Positions 7,485 to 16,220 of a stretch of 64,000 nt of DNA are shown piece by piece. The stretch is taken from NCBI RefSeq assembly GCF_014287775.1, contig NZ_JACOOZ010000004.1, positions 186,001 to 250,000 on the forward strand, in the 5' to 3' direction. Made by a program: the position numbers and the translations under genes. Within the stretch, counting starts at the first letter, position 1. Each line of letters begins with the position of its first letter. The notes below the pieces were generated by a model, which saw nothing but the letters and a program-made list of their open reading frames with translations, searched no databases and had not been told where the DNA came from. This DNA is from Eubacterium_G segne (GTDB lineage Bacteria; Bacillota; Clostridia; Lachnospirales; Lachnospiraceae).

Positions 7485-9839
7485 TTAAATATCGTCATAA
7501 CTTGTTCTGGCAATAATTTCATCCTGAAGTTCTCCCGCCAGTTCCACAAAGTATGCAGTATATCCTGCAACACGGACTGTAAGATTTCTATACTGTTCCG
7601 GATTCTTCTTAGCCGCCAACAAATCTTCTTTTCTTACAACATTAAACTGTATATGAGGTATCTCCAAATCCACAAAAGTTCTTAACATCTTAGCGAATTT
7701 GTCGATTCCATTTTCAGTTTTGAAAAATTCCGGTAGAAACTTCATATTAAGAAGTCCTCCGTTAGTAGTCCAGCTCTTATCTAACCTTGACACTGACTTA
7801 AGAACCGCTGTCGGTCCATGTTCATCACGTCCGTAAACCGGTGACATACCGCCATCAGCTAACGGTGTCTGGGAATATCTTCCATCAGGAGAGGCTCCCA
7901 CATTTTCTCCCATTGGTACATGAGCTGAAACAGTATACATTCCTGTATGATATTTTCCGCCTCTGTAATTGGTAAACTTTCCAATTCTTTCACGGAAATA
8001 TTTTGCCCATTTTGCTCCAAGATTATCAACCCACTCAACATCGTTTCCATATTTAGGAACCTTGTTAAGAAGCATTGTTCTTAAAATCTCGTCACCTTCA
8101 TAATTGTTCTCAAGTGCCTTAAGAAGTCTTTCCTTTGACACCTTTTTCTCGTCATACACCATCTGCTTAATTGCCGCAAGGCTGTCTGCCAGATTTGCTA
8201 CCTGTATCATCTGAATACCTGACAAATTGTACTTTGCACCGCCTCGTGTAACGTCAATTCCTTTATCCATACAGTTATTAATAACTGATGACAAAAACGG
8301 TGTAGGAAGAAGGTCCATGTGTGCCTGCTCAACCTGCTCACATGCCTTTATCATCTTATCCATAAAGTAGTCTATATTCTGTCTGAAGGCTTCTTCCAAA
8401 TCTTCAAAAGTTTCATATGTTGTTAGATTTCCTCTATCCGGTGCCAGCTGCTTGCCTGTTATAAGGCACTTGCCACCTGTTAAAGTAAGTTCTAATGCCT
8501 TATTTAAGTTAAACATTGCTGCATCTGACCATCCCAGATTATCTCCCTGAGTAGTAAGTTCAACACAACCTACAATGGCATAGTTTCTTGCATCCTTTTC
8601 TTCAATATCCAAATCCTTTATCATGGCAGGAATAACCGCCTTGTCATTAAAGAACTGTGGCATACCACTTCCAAGGGAAACAACTTTTATGGCTGCCTTC
8701 AATAATTTGTCACTGGTTTTTTCACAAAGTCTTACTGAAAGATTTGGCTGTGGCAAACCGATATGTTCCTGAGATTTCAGGAATAAATAAGAAAGTTCAT
8801 TTTCATATGGCTCTCCATTTTCATCCTGACCACCTACCGCAATGTTAAATCCAATAGGGAATCCCGCAAAGAATTTAGCACTGTTTGAGTTCCTCATATA
8901 TACAATTTCATTAAATTTAAGCCAAAGGCTTTCTATAATTTCCAATATATCCTGGTCGCTTACACCATTTTCTCTGTCATGTTTATAATAAGGATACATA
9001 TAAACGTCCATTCTTCCTGGTGAAAATGATGATGCATTTGATTCCATCTGCAGGATTACAAATAAGAACCACAATGACTGAGCTGCCTCGTGGAAAGTAA
9101 CCGGCGGTCTTTCTGCAATGTTTTTACAGATTTCAGCCACTGTCTTCATGTTATCTGCCCACTTTGGATTTTCCTTAGCTTCCTCTAATAACAAATAATG
9201 ATATCTCATAATGAAGTTAATAGCTCCGTCCATAACAGTTACAACACTCTTATAGAAAAGCTTCTTTTCTTCATCTGTTTCTTCATCTAAATGTTTCTGT
9301 GCCTCTGCCTTGAGACCTGCCGGACCTTTCTTAAGCCATCCTTCGCAATCAGGATTAATGTGTCCCTGTGCATGATCTTTCTGATTTATTTTTGCTACCT
9401 TTGATATTTCATCAATCTCTTTTCCGTAGCGTGCCTTAAGCACATCCTCTAATGATTTTCCCTGCCAATAAGGATATATTACTTCTCTGAAATATTTAAT
9501 ATCCTCTTCATGAACATTAAACTTGTCCTGTGGTCTGGTTGGAAGAGTTTCAAATTCCTTATCTACCCATGTGCTGCCGCTTTCTGGGAAAACTACTCCG
9601 TATCTCACACCGGCTGTTCTGTTTCCTACAATCAGTTCTTCCGGTTCAATGCTAATACCTATCTTTTCTAAGCAGTTCTTGAGTGAGTACGCTCTCTGCA
9701 TAATACGTGGCTCACCTTCATGTGCTTTATATGTGTCTGTAATAATCTTTGCCTGTTCAATAGATGCATATCTTGGAACCGAGAGCATTCTATTCTTTAA
9801 TGTTTCAATTCTGTCTGTTTTAACTAAACAACTCAACAT
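7485..9839 (-). CDS. Glycyl radical enzyme of the YbiW/PflD group (candidate anhydrohexitol-6-phosphate lyase)
   Basis: A 784-residue glycyl radical enzyme. The active-site cysteine is in AIVGCVELTTQGDNLGW (about Cys425, with the nearby Glu427 typical of the lyase/dehydratase branch) and the radical glycine is in RVAGYTAYFVEL (about Gly759). A single Cys in GCVE rather than the adjacent pair of pyruvate formate-lyase argues against formate production. The E. coli relatives YbiW and PflD, which share the activase and FSA neighbours, are reported to open 1,5-anhydroglucitol- or 1,5-anhydromannitol-6-phosphate to 1-deoxyfructose 6-phosphate. That function here is inferred from gene order. The start at 9837-9839 has AAGGAGGTGG before it; an ATG 15 bases upstream overlaps that site. 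Confidence 0.85.
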   Translation of the reverse strand: MLSCLVKTDRIETLKNRMLSVPRYASIEQAKIITDTYKAHEGEPRIMQRAYSLKNCLEKIGISIEPEELIVGNRTAGVRYGVVFPESGSTWVDKEFETLPTRPQDKFNVHEEDIKYFREVIYPYWQGKSLEDVLKARYGKEIDEISKVAKINQKDHAQGHINPDCEGWLKKGPAGLKAEAQKHLDEETDEEKKLFYKSVVTVMDGAINFIMRYHYLLLEEAKENPKWADNMKTVAEICKNIAERPPVTFHEAAQSLWFLFVILQMESNASSFSPGRMDVYMYPYYKHDRENGVSDQDILEIIESLWLKFNEIVYMRNSNSAKFFAGFPIGFNIAVGGQDENGEPYENELSYLFLKSQEHIGLPQPNLSVRLCEKTSDKLLKAAIKVVSLGSGMPQFFNDKAVIPAMIKDLDIEEKDARNYAIVGCVELTTQGDNLGWSDAAMFNLNKALELTLTGGKCLITGKQLAPDRGNLTTYETFEDLEEAFRQNIDYFMDKMIKACEQVEQAHMDLLPTPFLSSVINNCMDKGIDVTRGGAKYNLSGIQMIQVANLADSLAAIKQMVYDEKKVSKERLLKALENNYEGDEILRTMLLNKVPKYGNDVEWVDNLGAKWAKYFRERIGKFTNYRGGKYHTGMYTVSAHVPMGENVGASPDGRYSQTPLADGGMSPVYGRDEHGPTAVLKSVSRLDKSWTTNGGLLNMKFLPEFFKTENGIDKFAKMLRTFVDLEIPHIQFNVVRKEDLLAAKKNPEQYRNLTVRVAGYTAYFVELAGELQDEIIARTSYDDI

Positions 9840-9866
9840 ATCCACCTCCTTCATTTCTATGGTTTC

Positions 9867-9895
9867 ATTTTATAACGGGATATATGTAAAGTCAA
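9867..9895 (-). promoter_or_regulatory. Sigma-A promoter of the glycyl radical enzyme operon
   Basis: On the minus strand TTGACT (9890-9895), a 17-base spacer and TAAAAT (9867-9872) make a near-consensus promoter with a leader of only about 20 bases. Upstream of the -35 box lie A-rich repeats of the type AATAATAAAAA (9896-9945), a possible regulator site. Confidence 0.7.
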
Positions 9896-10266
9896 CGATT
9901 TTTTTATTATTTTTTATTACTTTTTATTGTTCCTTATTGTTTTCAATATGTAATGGTGATTTTGAGGGCTAAAATAAGCTTTTAAGTTATCATATTGTGG
10001 TGGGAATTAGTCCATAAGTTATGAAATAACTCCGGCGGATATGAATACATGAAATTTAAAATTATAATGGATAATTCTTGTAAAATAAGTCGTTTCATAT
10101 GTTAAATATACCCAAACACTTCCTCACATTACTGTGTAACCAACACGATTACCATAAAAATAAAGAAAATTAACGATGCCTTGGTAATTCCACATGTGCT
10201 CGCACCGATTTGAGCTAAGAAACTACCTTAGATATAAGGCATTACATAATATTAGGGTATTTTGAT
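9896..10266. other. Gene-free stretch upstream of the radical enzyme operon
   Basis: No open frame with a plausible start or codon pattern is visible. The stretch holds A/T-rich direct repeats next to the promoter and several short inverted repeats (AGTTATGAAATAACT near 10015; ATTACC with GGTAAT at about 10150-10180; GATGCCTT with AAGGCATT). These could be part of a structured RNA or a promoter region, but I cannot match any known RNA family. Confidence 0.4.
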
Positions 10267-10269
10267 GTC

Positions 10270-10307
10270 AAAAAAAGCCTGACTGGATTTTTTCCCAATC
10301 AGACTTC
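10270..10307 (-). terminator. Terminator after the SurA-like gene
   Basis: On the minus strand AAGTCTGATTGG pairs with CCAGTCAGGCTT (two G-U pairs), followed by TTTTTTTGA. It lies about 60 bases after the stop codon. Confidence 0.82.
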
Positions 10308-10366
10308 TTTATTTAAATATTCCTTTTATATACTATTCCACATGCTATTCTTCAAACTTCCACATA

Positions 10367-11092
10367 CTACTCCTGAAAGCTTTGTCCTATATCTACAGGT
10401 TTCTGAACATCTTTAAATTGCTGCTCTTTTACTAACTTTTTCTTGATAGAATCCAGCTTGGTATTCCAATTCTGTGCCAATTGTTCTTCTGTAAATTCGT
10501 CCTGATGTGCATTATTATAATCATTTTCAAGGCTCTTAACATATTTCTGAATAGGCAGTTGTTTCTGATAAACCATATATTCATAATCCCAATATTCATC
10601 TTCTGAACCAAAACCTTTTAACACTGAATTAAGCTGTTCCTTATTCTCCGGTTTGTTAAGTTCCTCTTTTAGACTATCAACATATGTTTTTACCTCCTCA
10701 TCTGTAGCATCAAAGCCATTCTTTACAGCTTCTACATACAGTGCATTATATTCCTGAGCATACTCTTTTGCTGTTTTGTCAGCCTCCTGTCGGCTCTTTC
10801 CCTGTAATACATAAAAGTCTGACATCTGATTGAGTTCCGAATCAGTAATTAATATATCCTTTCCAACCTGACTAACTTCATCACCTTCTACCTTATTTGC
10901 CGAGTAGTTTCCCACTAATGAAGTTTTATATTTCTGTTCATCTGCTACTTTCTTTTCGTCATAAGTTTTTTTGAGTGATTGACCCCACTTTTCATTTTTA
11001 TCAGTTACCTGAGTTGCATTACTTATAAGTGGAATACTTATTCCAACGGCTAAAACCATAACTACAGCTATTGCAATAATTTTTTTCTTCAT
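10367..11092 (-). CDS. Secreted SurA-N/foldase-like protein of unknown role
   Basis: A 241-residue exported protein. Residues 1-27 form a signal peptide or anchor (KKKIIAIAVVMVLAVGISIP). There is no lipobox cysteine. The rest is charged and helical. ITDSELNQMSDFY, QEADKTAKEYAQEYNALYVEA and DATDEEVKTYVDSLKEEL resemble the N-terminal helical domain of SurA/PrsA foldases, but no prolyl isomerase (parvulin) domain follows. Proteins of this plan are common in Clostridia next to regulators and have no settled function. The gene follows the LytTR response regulator after a 115-base gap with two direct repeats that fit a LytTR site, so it is a probable target of that regulator. The ribosome site before the ATG is weak. 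Confidence 0.6.
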   Translation of the reverse strand: MKKKIIAIAVVMVLAVGISIPLISNATQVTDKNEKWGQSLKKTYDEKKVADEQKYKTSLVGNYSANKVEGDEVSQVGKDILITDSELNQMSDFYVLQGKSRQEADKTAKEYAQEYNALYVEAVKNGFDATDEEVKTYVDSLKEELNKPENKEQLNSVLKGFGSEDEYWDYEYMVYQKQLPIQKYVKSLENDYNNAHQDEFTEEQLAQNWNTKLDSIKKKLVKEQQFKDVQKPVDIGQSFQE

Positions 11093-11169
11093 AGTTCATC
11101 CAACCTTTCTCTATATTGTTTGTCAATATCAACATATTCCTTCTTTTATTAACTTTCAATCCTTTTGTT

Positions 11170-11198
11170 GTAAACGCAACCTTTTTGTTGTAAACGCT
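11170..11198 (-). promoter_or_regulatory. Tandem LytTR-type binding site
   Basis: On the minus strand the 9-mers AGCGTTTAC and TGCGTTTAC lie in direct repeat 20 bases apart. Each fits the LytTR-domain consensus [TA][AC][CA]GTTN[AG][TC] at all positions but one. The surrounding 20-bp unit is duplicated almost exactly. The site is 80-110 bp upstream of the SurA-like gene and just behind the LytTR regulator gene. Confidence 0.6.
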
Positions 11199-11207
11199 AT
11201 TCACTAC

Positions 11208-11888
11208 CTAATTTATTATATGTAAATTTTTATATTCGTATTTTTTTAGTTCATTAAATACCTTTGTACGCATTCTTGTACTGACAGGTATTTTCGCATT
11301 ATCAATTATTAATTCGTTTTCTTTAATATTGGAAACATACGCAAGATTAGCTATATATGACTTGTGCACTTTCACTAAGTCACTTCCCCTCAATTTCTCT
11401 TCCATCTTCGTAAGACTCACTCTTTTTAAAAAGCTGGTATTATCTTTCATAAAAACTCTACAGTACACATCCTCTGCCTTAATATATAAAATATCTTTAC
11501 AATTTCGGCCGTCGATATCAACATTCTTTTTCACCATACCCATTGCTTTGTTCAGATATTGACCAAGCTCTTTTTCCAAATCACTTTTCTCTATAAAACC
11601 TACTACATTCTTTCCAAAAGCTTCGTGTATCAGTTCTCCGTGATTAGTAACAAAAATTATCAAAGTATCCTTTTTCTGTTCTTCAAATATATTTTTAACT
11701 TCAATACCGCCAACCTTTGGCATTTTAATGTCTAATATTAAAACATTAATATTAACATTGGTATTTTCGACTTCCTCTCCATCTGCAAATTGTTCATAAT
11801 GTACATTTTGTATGTTGTAATTTTTTCTGCACAGTTTTTCAATTTTATCTCTCATCTGCTCTTCATCATCACATATACCTACAATCAT
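11208..11888 (-). CDS. LytTR-family response regulator (AgrA/LytR type)
   Basis: This 226-residue protein has a receiver domain (CDDEE at the N terminus, phosphorylated Asp in VLILDIKMPKVGG, conserved Thr/Lys in IIFVTNHG and VGFIEKSD). A C-terminal LytTR DNA-binding domain follows (DILYIKAEDVYCRVFM, VKVHKSYIANLAYVSNI, IPVSTRMRTKVFNEL). The ATG at 11886-11888 was preferred because GGGGAGG precedes it and the protein then begins with the receiver strand MIVGICDDEE; an upstream ATG adds 21 unrelated residues. No sensor kinase is adjacent. The direct repeats 10-40 bp behind the gene suggest that it controls the SurA-like gene downstream. Confidence 0.88.
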   Translation of the reverse strand: MIVGICDDEEQMRDKIEKLCRKNYNIQNVHYEQFADGEEVENTNVNINVLILDIKMPKVGGIEVKNIFEEQKKDTLIIFVTNHGELIHEAFGKNVVGFIEKSDLEKELGQYLNKAMGMVKKNVDIDGRNCKDILYIKAEDVYCRVFMKDNTSFLKRVSLTKMEEKLRGSDLVKVHKSYIANLAYVSNIKENELIIDNAKIPVSTRMRTKVFNELKKYEYKNLHIIN

Positions 11889-12217
11889 TGATTTTCCTCC
11901 CCTATGTTTTTCCGGTAAAACTATAGTTATGCAAACAAAAATATTTTTCAAGTGATATGTTTCGTAATTTTACGTCCTCTTTTGTGATTCTCTAGTATAA
12001 AAACAAATGGAAAACATAATGATCTGAAGTACAATTTCATATGCCACTAAACAAATTGTTATTGGTAAGGCTTCATTAATATAACCATACTCTCCTTAAC
12101 TAGAATTTCACTTGAGCGTAAAGAGAATATCATCATTTACAAAATATGTCAATACTTTATAATAATTTTTTTATTTCTTTTAATTTATTTTTATAAATTT
12201 TACCACCACATAAAATC

Positions 12218-12280
12218 AGGGGCACCCCGAAATGTAATCCAACATTCTAACTTCTTGAATTACACCCGGGATGCCCCTTT
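12218..12280. terminator. Long near-perfect hairpin, probable terminator of the PTS/deoR unit
   Basis: Two 25-base arms (GGGGCACCCCGAAATG... and its partner) match at 20 positions with mostly G-U changes at the rest, around a 12-base loop. The hairpin lies 60 bases after the deoR stop codon on the minus strand; a TTTT stretch flanks it on the plus-strand side and TTTTA on the other. The 450-base gap 11889-12338 holds nothing else that I recognise apart from A/T-rich DNA. Confidence 0.6.
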
Positions 12281-12338
12281 TGAAAGATAAATTATGACAT
12301 ACTTATTAAAAACAATATTTTTGTTTATCTAATCTATT

Positions 12339-13103
12339 TTAATAGAACAATTCCACGTTGTACTGTTGCAAGTCCTTCAGTGCTTTTTCCTCCGGTTTGC
12401 TATCCATTACAATTCCTGCGAAATCACTAATATTTGCATATTTATAATTACCTTCACGGGCAAGCTTTCTCGTTTCCAACATAACGTAGGACTTGTTGCT
12501 GACATCCATTATCATCTTTTTAGTTAATGCGTCATCTGTAGCATATGTATAAACTTTGTCCCTGTCAGTGTCTACACCTACTGCACCCATAAAAGCCTTA
12601 TCAAAATTAAATTCCTGAATCTGTTTGTTTGTATATGAACCAATGAAACCGTCTCTTCCCCTGTTCATCTTTCCACCAACAAACACAAAATTTGTATCTG
12701 AAGGTTGCACAAAAGAAAGCATAACATCTATCATATTACTTACAACGGTTATCTTCAGATTGGCTTCAATAATTAATTTAATCAGTTCTATATTACTGGT
12801 AGAAATATCAAGAAAAATCATATCCCCTTCTTCTATCAGTTCAAACGCCTTTTGCGCTATAAGCTGCTTTTCTTTTACATTCTTTCCCTTTCGCTGGGAA
12901 ACATATATTTCATGGGTATTCACACGATTCTTAATGGCACCGCCATAAGTCTTTTTTAACAGCCCTTTTTTCTCTAACGCAGATAAATCTTTTCGAATAC
13001 TGTCTTCTGTAACTTTAAATAACTCGCTTAATTCCTTAACTAATACGGAACCTTCTTTGTTTACAATTTCGACGATTTTATTTTGTCTTTCTCTTGCCAG
13101 CAT
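12339..13103 (-). CDS. DeoR-family transcriptional regulator
   Basis: A 254-residue repressor with the DeoR-type winged helix at residues 1-57 (ARERQNKIVEIVNKEGSV, SELFKVTEDSIRKDLSALEK, KGLLKKTYGGA). A ribose-isomerase-like sensor domain follows (FLDISTSNIELIKLI, ITVVSNMIDVML, FVGGKMNRGRDGFIGSY, DKAFMGAVGVD) that usually binds a sugar phosphate. It ends the chain of minus-strand genes that begins with manA and includes a complete PTS and a HAD phosphatase, with 69 bases to the HAD gene. The location suggests that it controls this sugar unit, and perhaps the glycyl radical genes, in answer to a phosphorylated sugar. The ATG follows AAGGAGGA. Confidence 0.9.
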   Translation of the reverse strand: MLARERQNKIVEIVNKEGSVLVKELSELFKVTEDSIRKDLSALEKKGLLKKTYGGAIKNRVNTHEIYVSQRKGKNVKEKQLIAQKAFELIEEGDMIFLDISTSNIELIKLIIEANLKITVVSNMIDVMLSFVQPSDTNFVFVGGKMNRGRDGFIGSYTNKQIQEFNFDKAFMGAVGVDTDRDKVYTYATDDALTKKMIMDVSNKSYVMLETRKLAREGNYKYANISDFAGIVMDSKPEEKALKDLQQYNVELFY

Positions 13104-13172
13104 AAATCCTCCTTAGTAAAATTTATACCTACTATTGTGTACCATTATTTAATTTATGTCAAATAAGTCTTC

Positions 13173-14009
13173 TTATATTTTGCCGTTTTTTAACCATTCT
13201 TCTATGGTAATTCCAACGCCGCCGTCTGCGTTGCCTTCTGTCGTAATAAACTTTGCTTTTTCCTTTGCCAAATCATTTCCTGTCTTTAATGCATAAGAAC
13301 ATCCGGCATACTCAAGCATTGTGGCATCATTTCCTGAATCACCAAATGCCATAATATTTTCACTATTTATTCCAAGAAAATCTGCTAACCATTTAAGTCC
13401 ATTCCCCTTGTCAGCTCCCACAGCAGTTATCTCCATATTTCCTTTATATCCTGCCGAATAAACCAAATCAGAAATTTCACTTAAATCCTTCATCAAAGGT
13501 TCAATACATTCATCAGGAATATGTGAAACATTAAACTTTTCAACATTTTTAGTCCTTATAATATCCCACGGGCTGTCGCATCTCTCCATTATTTTTCTGT
13601 ATTCAGTTAAAAAGACTTCAGGAAGACCTTTAGCTTCAAAATAATGTTCATATGTATAATCCGTAATGTAACCTGCACCATCTGCATAAATCTCATATAC
13701 CAACGGATATTTTTCAAAAACACTTAATATTCTCTCTAGGGATTTAAAAGGAAGGTAGCAGCTGCAGAGAACCTTTGCGCTGTGCATGTCCACCACAGCT
13801 GCTCCGTTTGATAGTATCAAATAGTCTACGCAACCTAACAAATCGCATTCCCTTTTTGTTAATGAATATGGTCTTCCGGTGCTTACGGCTATTAATGCAC
13901 CGTTTTCTTTAGCCTTTCTAAACGCATTAATATTAATTGGGGGGATTGTTAAGTGGTCATCTGCAACGAGAGTACCATCTACGTCAGTGGCTATAAGTTT
14001 GATATTCAT
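13173..14009 (-). CDS. Cof-type HAD-IIB sugar phosphatase
   Basis: A 278-residue haloacid dehalogenase of the Cof/YidA group. Motif I is IATDVDGTL with the nucleophilic Asp and the Asp two residues on; motif II is AVSTGRP; motif III/IV is DKGNGLKWLADFLG plus AFGDSGNDATML. These enzymes hydrolyse sugar phosphates or other small phosphomonoesters in the cytoplasm, often to relieve sugar-phosphate stress. I took the ATG at 14007-14009, preceded by TTGGAG, since the fold begins there; an ATG 48 bases upstream has no such site. The gene lies between ptsI and deoR on the same strand, so its substrate may be a phosphosugar of the PTS. Confidence 0.88.
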   Translation of the reverse strand: MNIKLIATDVDGTLVADDHLTIPPININAFRKAKENGALIAVSTGRPYSLTKRECDLLGCVDYLILSNGAAVVDMHSAKVLCSCYLPFKSLERILSVFEKYPLVYEIYADGAGYITDYTYEHYFEAKGLPEVFLTEYRKIMERCDSPWDIIRTKNVEKFNVSHIPDECIEPLMKDLSEISDLVYSAGYKGNMEITAVGADKGNGLKWLADFLGINSENIMAFGDSGNDATMLEYAGCSYALKTGNDLAKEKAKFITTEGNADGGVGITIEEWLKNGKI

Positions 14010-14063
14010 TTTGGGCTCCAATCCATTAAATATTGTAATACTATTTGCATTTCGCAAATTAAA

Positions 14064-15755
14064 TTATAATAACTTTAAGACTTCCTCCTCAGTAATGCAC
14101 TGCATAACCTTTTCGGCTAATTCCTTACATGCCCCAACATCGCAATCAGAAATAATCTTTCTTGTTTTCAAAACACTTGTGGCACTTACACTGAATTCAT
14201 CCAGACCAAAAGCCAAAAGTAATGGTATTAACTTTGGATCAGCTGCTGCTTCACCACACATACCAACCATGATTCCTTCTTTTCTTCCGCACTCAATTAT
14301 TCTCTTAATAGCACGGAGAACCGCAGGGTTATATGTGGAATACAGGTATGCTACCTTTGCATTACCTCTGTCAACTGCCATAGTATATCCTGTTAAATCA
14401 TTTGTACCTATACTAAAGAATGCAGCTTCCTTTGCCAACGCATCTGCCATCATACATGCTGCCGGTGTTTCCATCATAACACCAATTTCTATGTTTTTGT
14501 TATACGGAACGTCTTTTTCGTCAAACTCTTTCATAATGTCAGCTACCATAGTCTTAACCTGACGAAGCTCATCTACTCCTGTAACCAATGGAACCATTAT
14601 CTTTATTTTACCATATGCACTGGCTTTTACAAGTGCTTTTAACTGTGTTTTGTAAATATCTTGTCTCTGAAGGCAAAACCTTATTGCTCTAAATCCTAAA
14701 AAAGGATTTTCTTCCTTTTCAAGTCCAAGATACGGTACATCTTTGTCGCCTCCTATATCAAGGGTTCTTATAATTACCGGCTTACCTTTCATTGTTTCGG
14801 CAACCGCTTTATATGCTTCAAACTGTTCATCTTCCGTAGGAATGCTGTCTCTGTCCATAAACAAAAATTCAGTTCTGAATAATCCGATACCTTCTCCGTC
14901 ACATTCAACAGCTTTCTTTGCATCTTCCGGCTTTCCAATATTGCATACTAATTCTACCTTTGTTCCATCTTTTGTAACAGACGGCTTTCCGGCATATGCC
15001 TTAAGAAGAGCCTTATCCTTTGCAAACTGTTCACGTTTATCTTCAAATTCCTTAACAACATCCTCTTCCGGATTAACTAATGCCTCACCACTTGTTCCGT
15101 CTAGAACAACAGTGTCACCATTCTTTACAATATCACATATTCCTTCAATACTTAAAACCGCCGGAATTTCCATTGCTCTTGCCAATATAGCTGAATGAGA
15201 TGTTTTTCCACCCATCTCTGTAAGAATACCTTCAATATTTTCAGGCTTAATTCCTGCTGTCATAGATGGAGTCAAATCTTTTGCCACTAAAACAGTTCCT
15301 GCCGGTACCTGGGAAATATCAACATCTTCAATTCCCATAAGTAACTTAATCATTCTTGCTTTAATGTCTCTAAAGTCTGTAGCTCTCTGCTGTAATAATT
15401 CATCAGGTATCTGTGAAAACATTTCTGCTGTCTGCTCTAACACCTGATCAACTGCCATTTCAGCAGTAATCTTTTCAGCTATAATAAGTGAGGAAATCTG
15501 TTCCTCAATCATTGGATCCTGAAGCATTTGTATATGACCTCTTAAAATGTCTGCGTCCTTTTTACCAACAGTTTCATCCATTTTATCAGCCATCTTATTT
15601 GTAATTTCCACAAACTTTTCAATTGCCTCCTGTAATCTGGCAATCTCTGAGTCTGTTTCCGGAACATGCTTTGTTTCAATAGTAATATCGTGGTCTTCAA
15701 TTATAACAACTTTTCCTATTCCGATACCTTCGGAACCTGCAATACCTTTGTACAT
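14064..15755 (-). CDS. ptsI: PTS enzyme I (phosphoenolpyruvate-protein phosphotransferase)
   Basis: Enzyme I (563 residues) takes phosphate from phosphoenolpyruvate and passes it to HPr. The phosphorylated histidine is in MGGKTSHSAILA (His187). The PEP-binding barrel is complete: GIGLFRTEFLFMDR, IIRTLDIGGDKDVPYL, IEIGVMMETPAA, FSIGTNDLTGY, and VGMCGEAAADP with the active-site cysteine. Length is normal. Only 17 bases separate it from ptsH upstream. Placement of the general PTS proteins directly behind a sugar-specific IIA-IIC-IIB set is less usual than a separate ptsHI operon and recalls the E. coli frw system, where the equivalents are fused in one protein. Confidence 0.96.
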   Translation of the reverse strand: MYKGIAGSEGIGIGKVVIIEDHDITIETKHVPETDSEIARLQEAIEKFVEITNKMADKMDETVGKKDADILRGHIQMLQDPMIEEQISSLIIAEKITAEMAVDQVLEQTAEMFSQIPDELLQQRATDFRDIKARMIKLLMGIEDVDISQVPAGTVLVAKDLTPSMTAGIKPENIEGILTEMGGKTSHSAILARAMEIPAVLSIEGICDIVKNGDTVVLDGTSGEALVNPEEDVVKEFEDKREQFAKDKALLKAYAGKPSVTKDGTKVELVCNIGKPEDAKKAVECDGEGIGLFRTEFLFMDRDSIPTEDEQFEAYKAVAETMKGKPVIIRTLDIGGDKDVPYLGLEKEENPFLGFRAIRFCLQRQDIYKTQLKALVKASAYGKIKIMVPLVTGVDELRQVKTMVADIMKEFDEKDVPYNKNIEIGVMMETPAACMMADALAKEAAFFSIGTNDLTGYTMAVDRGNAKVAYLYSTYNPAVLRAIKRIIECGRKEGIMVGMCGEAAADPKLIPLLLAFGLDEFSVSATSVLKTRKIISDCDVGACKELAEKVMQCITEEEVLKLL

Positions 15756-15772
15756 AATCTTACCTCTTATTA

Positions 15773-16036
15773 TTATTCACCAAAATTCTGACTTCCAAGT
15801 TCAACAATCTTTGCCATTGCTGCTTCTTCGTCCTCACCATCACACTCAAATGTTACTTCTGCACCTGTTTTGATACATGCTGAAATGATGTTTATAAGAC
15901 TCTTTGCGTTTATTCTCTTTTCACCAAATACAATTGTTATGTCGCATGCGAATTTACCCATTTCCTTTGCGATAACTCCTGCCGGTCTCATGTGTAATCC
16001 CTCCGGATTGTTTACTGTTAATGTCTTGCTTATCAT
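15773..16036 (-). CDS. ptsH: HPr phosphocarrier protein
   Basis: This 87-residue HPr shuttles phosphate from enzyme I to the IIA domains. Phosphorylated His15 is in PEGLHMRPAG. The regulatory Ser46 site is kept in NAKSLINIISA, so HPr kinase could act on it and it may serve in carbon catabolite control as well as transport. Methionine replaces the more usual alanine after the histidine. The ATG has AAGGAGAACG before it. A GC-rich hairpin (16135-16169) lies between this gene and the IIB gene upstream and may lower or separate its expression. Confidence 0.95.
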   Translation of the reverse strand: MISKTLTVNNPEGLHMRPAGVIAKEMGKFACDITIVFGEKRINAKSLINIISACIKTGAEVTFECDGEDEEAAMAKIVELGSQNFGE

Positions 16037-16134
16037 ATTTTCGTTCTCCTTCTTATTCGATACTTTATTTAAATTGCTTTCGCAACAGTTTTCTAATTTA
16101 ATGTTTTACTCTACGATTCTCTCTTAATTTTATA

Positions 16135-16169
16135 TATCCGGGCAGGCATACGCTCCACCCACCCGGATA
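16135..16169 (-). terminator. Hairpin between IIB and HPr genes (partial terminator or attenuator)
   Basis: ATCCGGGTGGG pairs with CCTGCCCGGAT on the minus strand. The following tract ATATAAAATT is only weakly T-rich, so read-through into ptsHI is likely. It could also stabilise the 3' end of the IIA-IIC-IIB message. Confidence 0.55.
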
Positions 16170-16220
16170 AATTTGGCTTAATAATTTTAATTTGAGTTTG
16201 GCTTAAACAGCTATCTGCTA

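Noticed and set aside
7485..9839. Radical enzyme as a pyruvate formate-lyase
   Set aside because: The site has a single cysteine in GCVE, not the adjacent cysteine pair, and the neighbours include an FSA-type aldolase.
11019..11204. Minus-strand 61-codon frame over the start of the SurA-like gene
   Set aside because: It covers the LytTR-type direct repeats and overlaps the signal peptide of the real gene in another frame.
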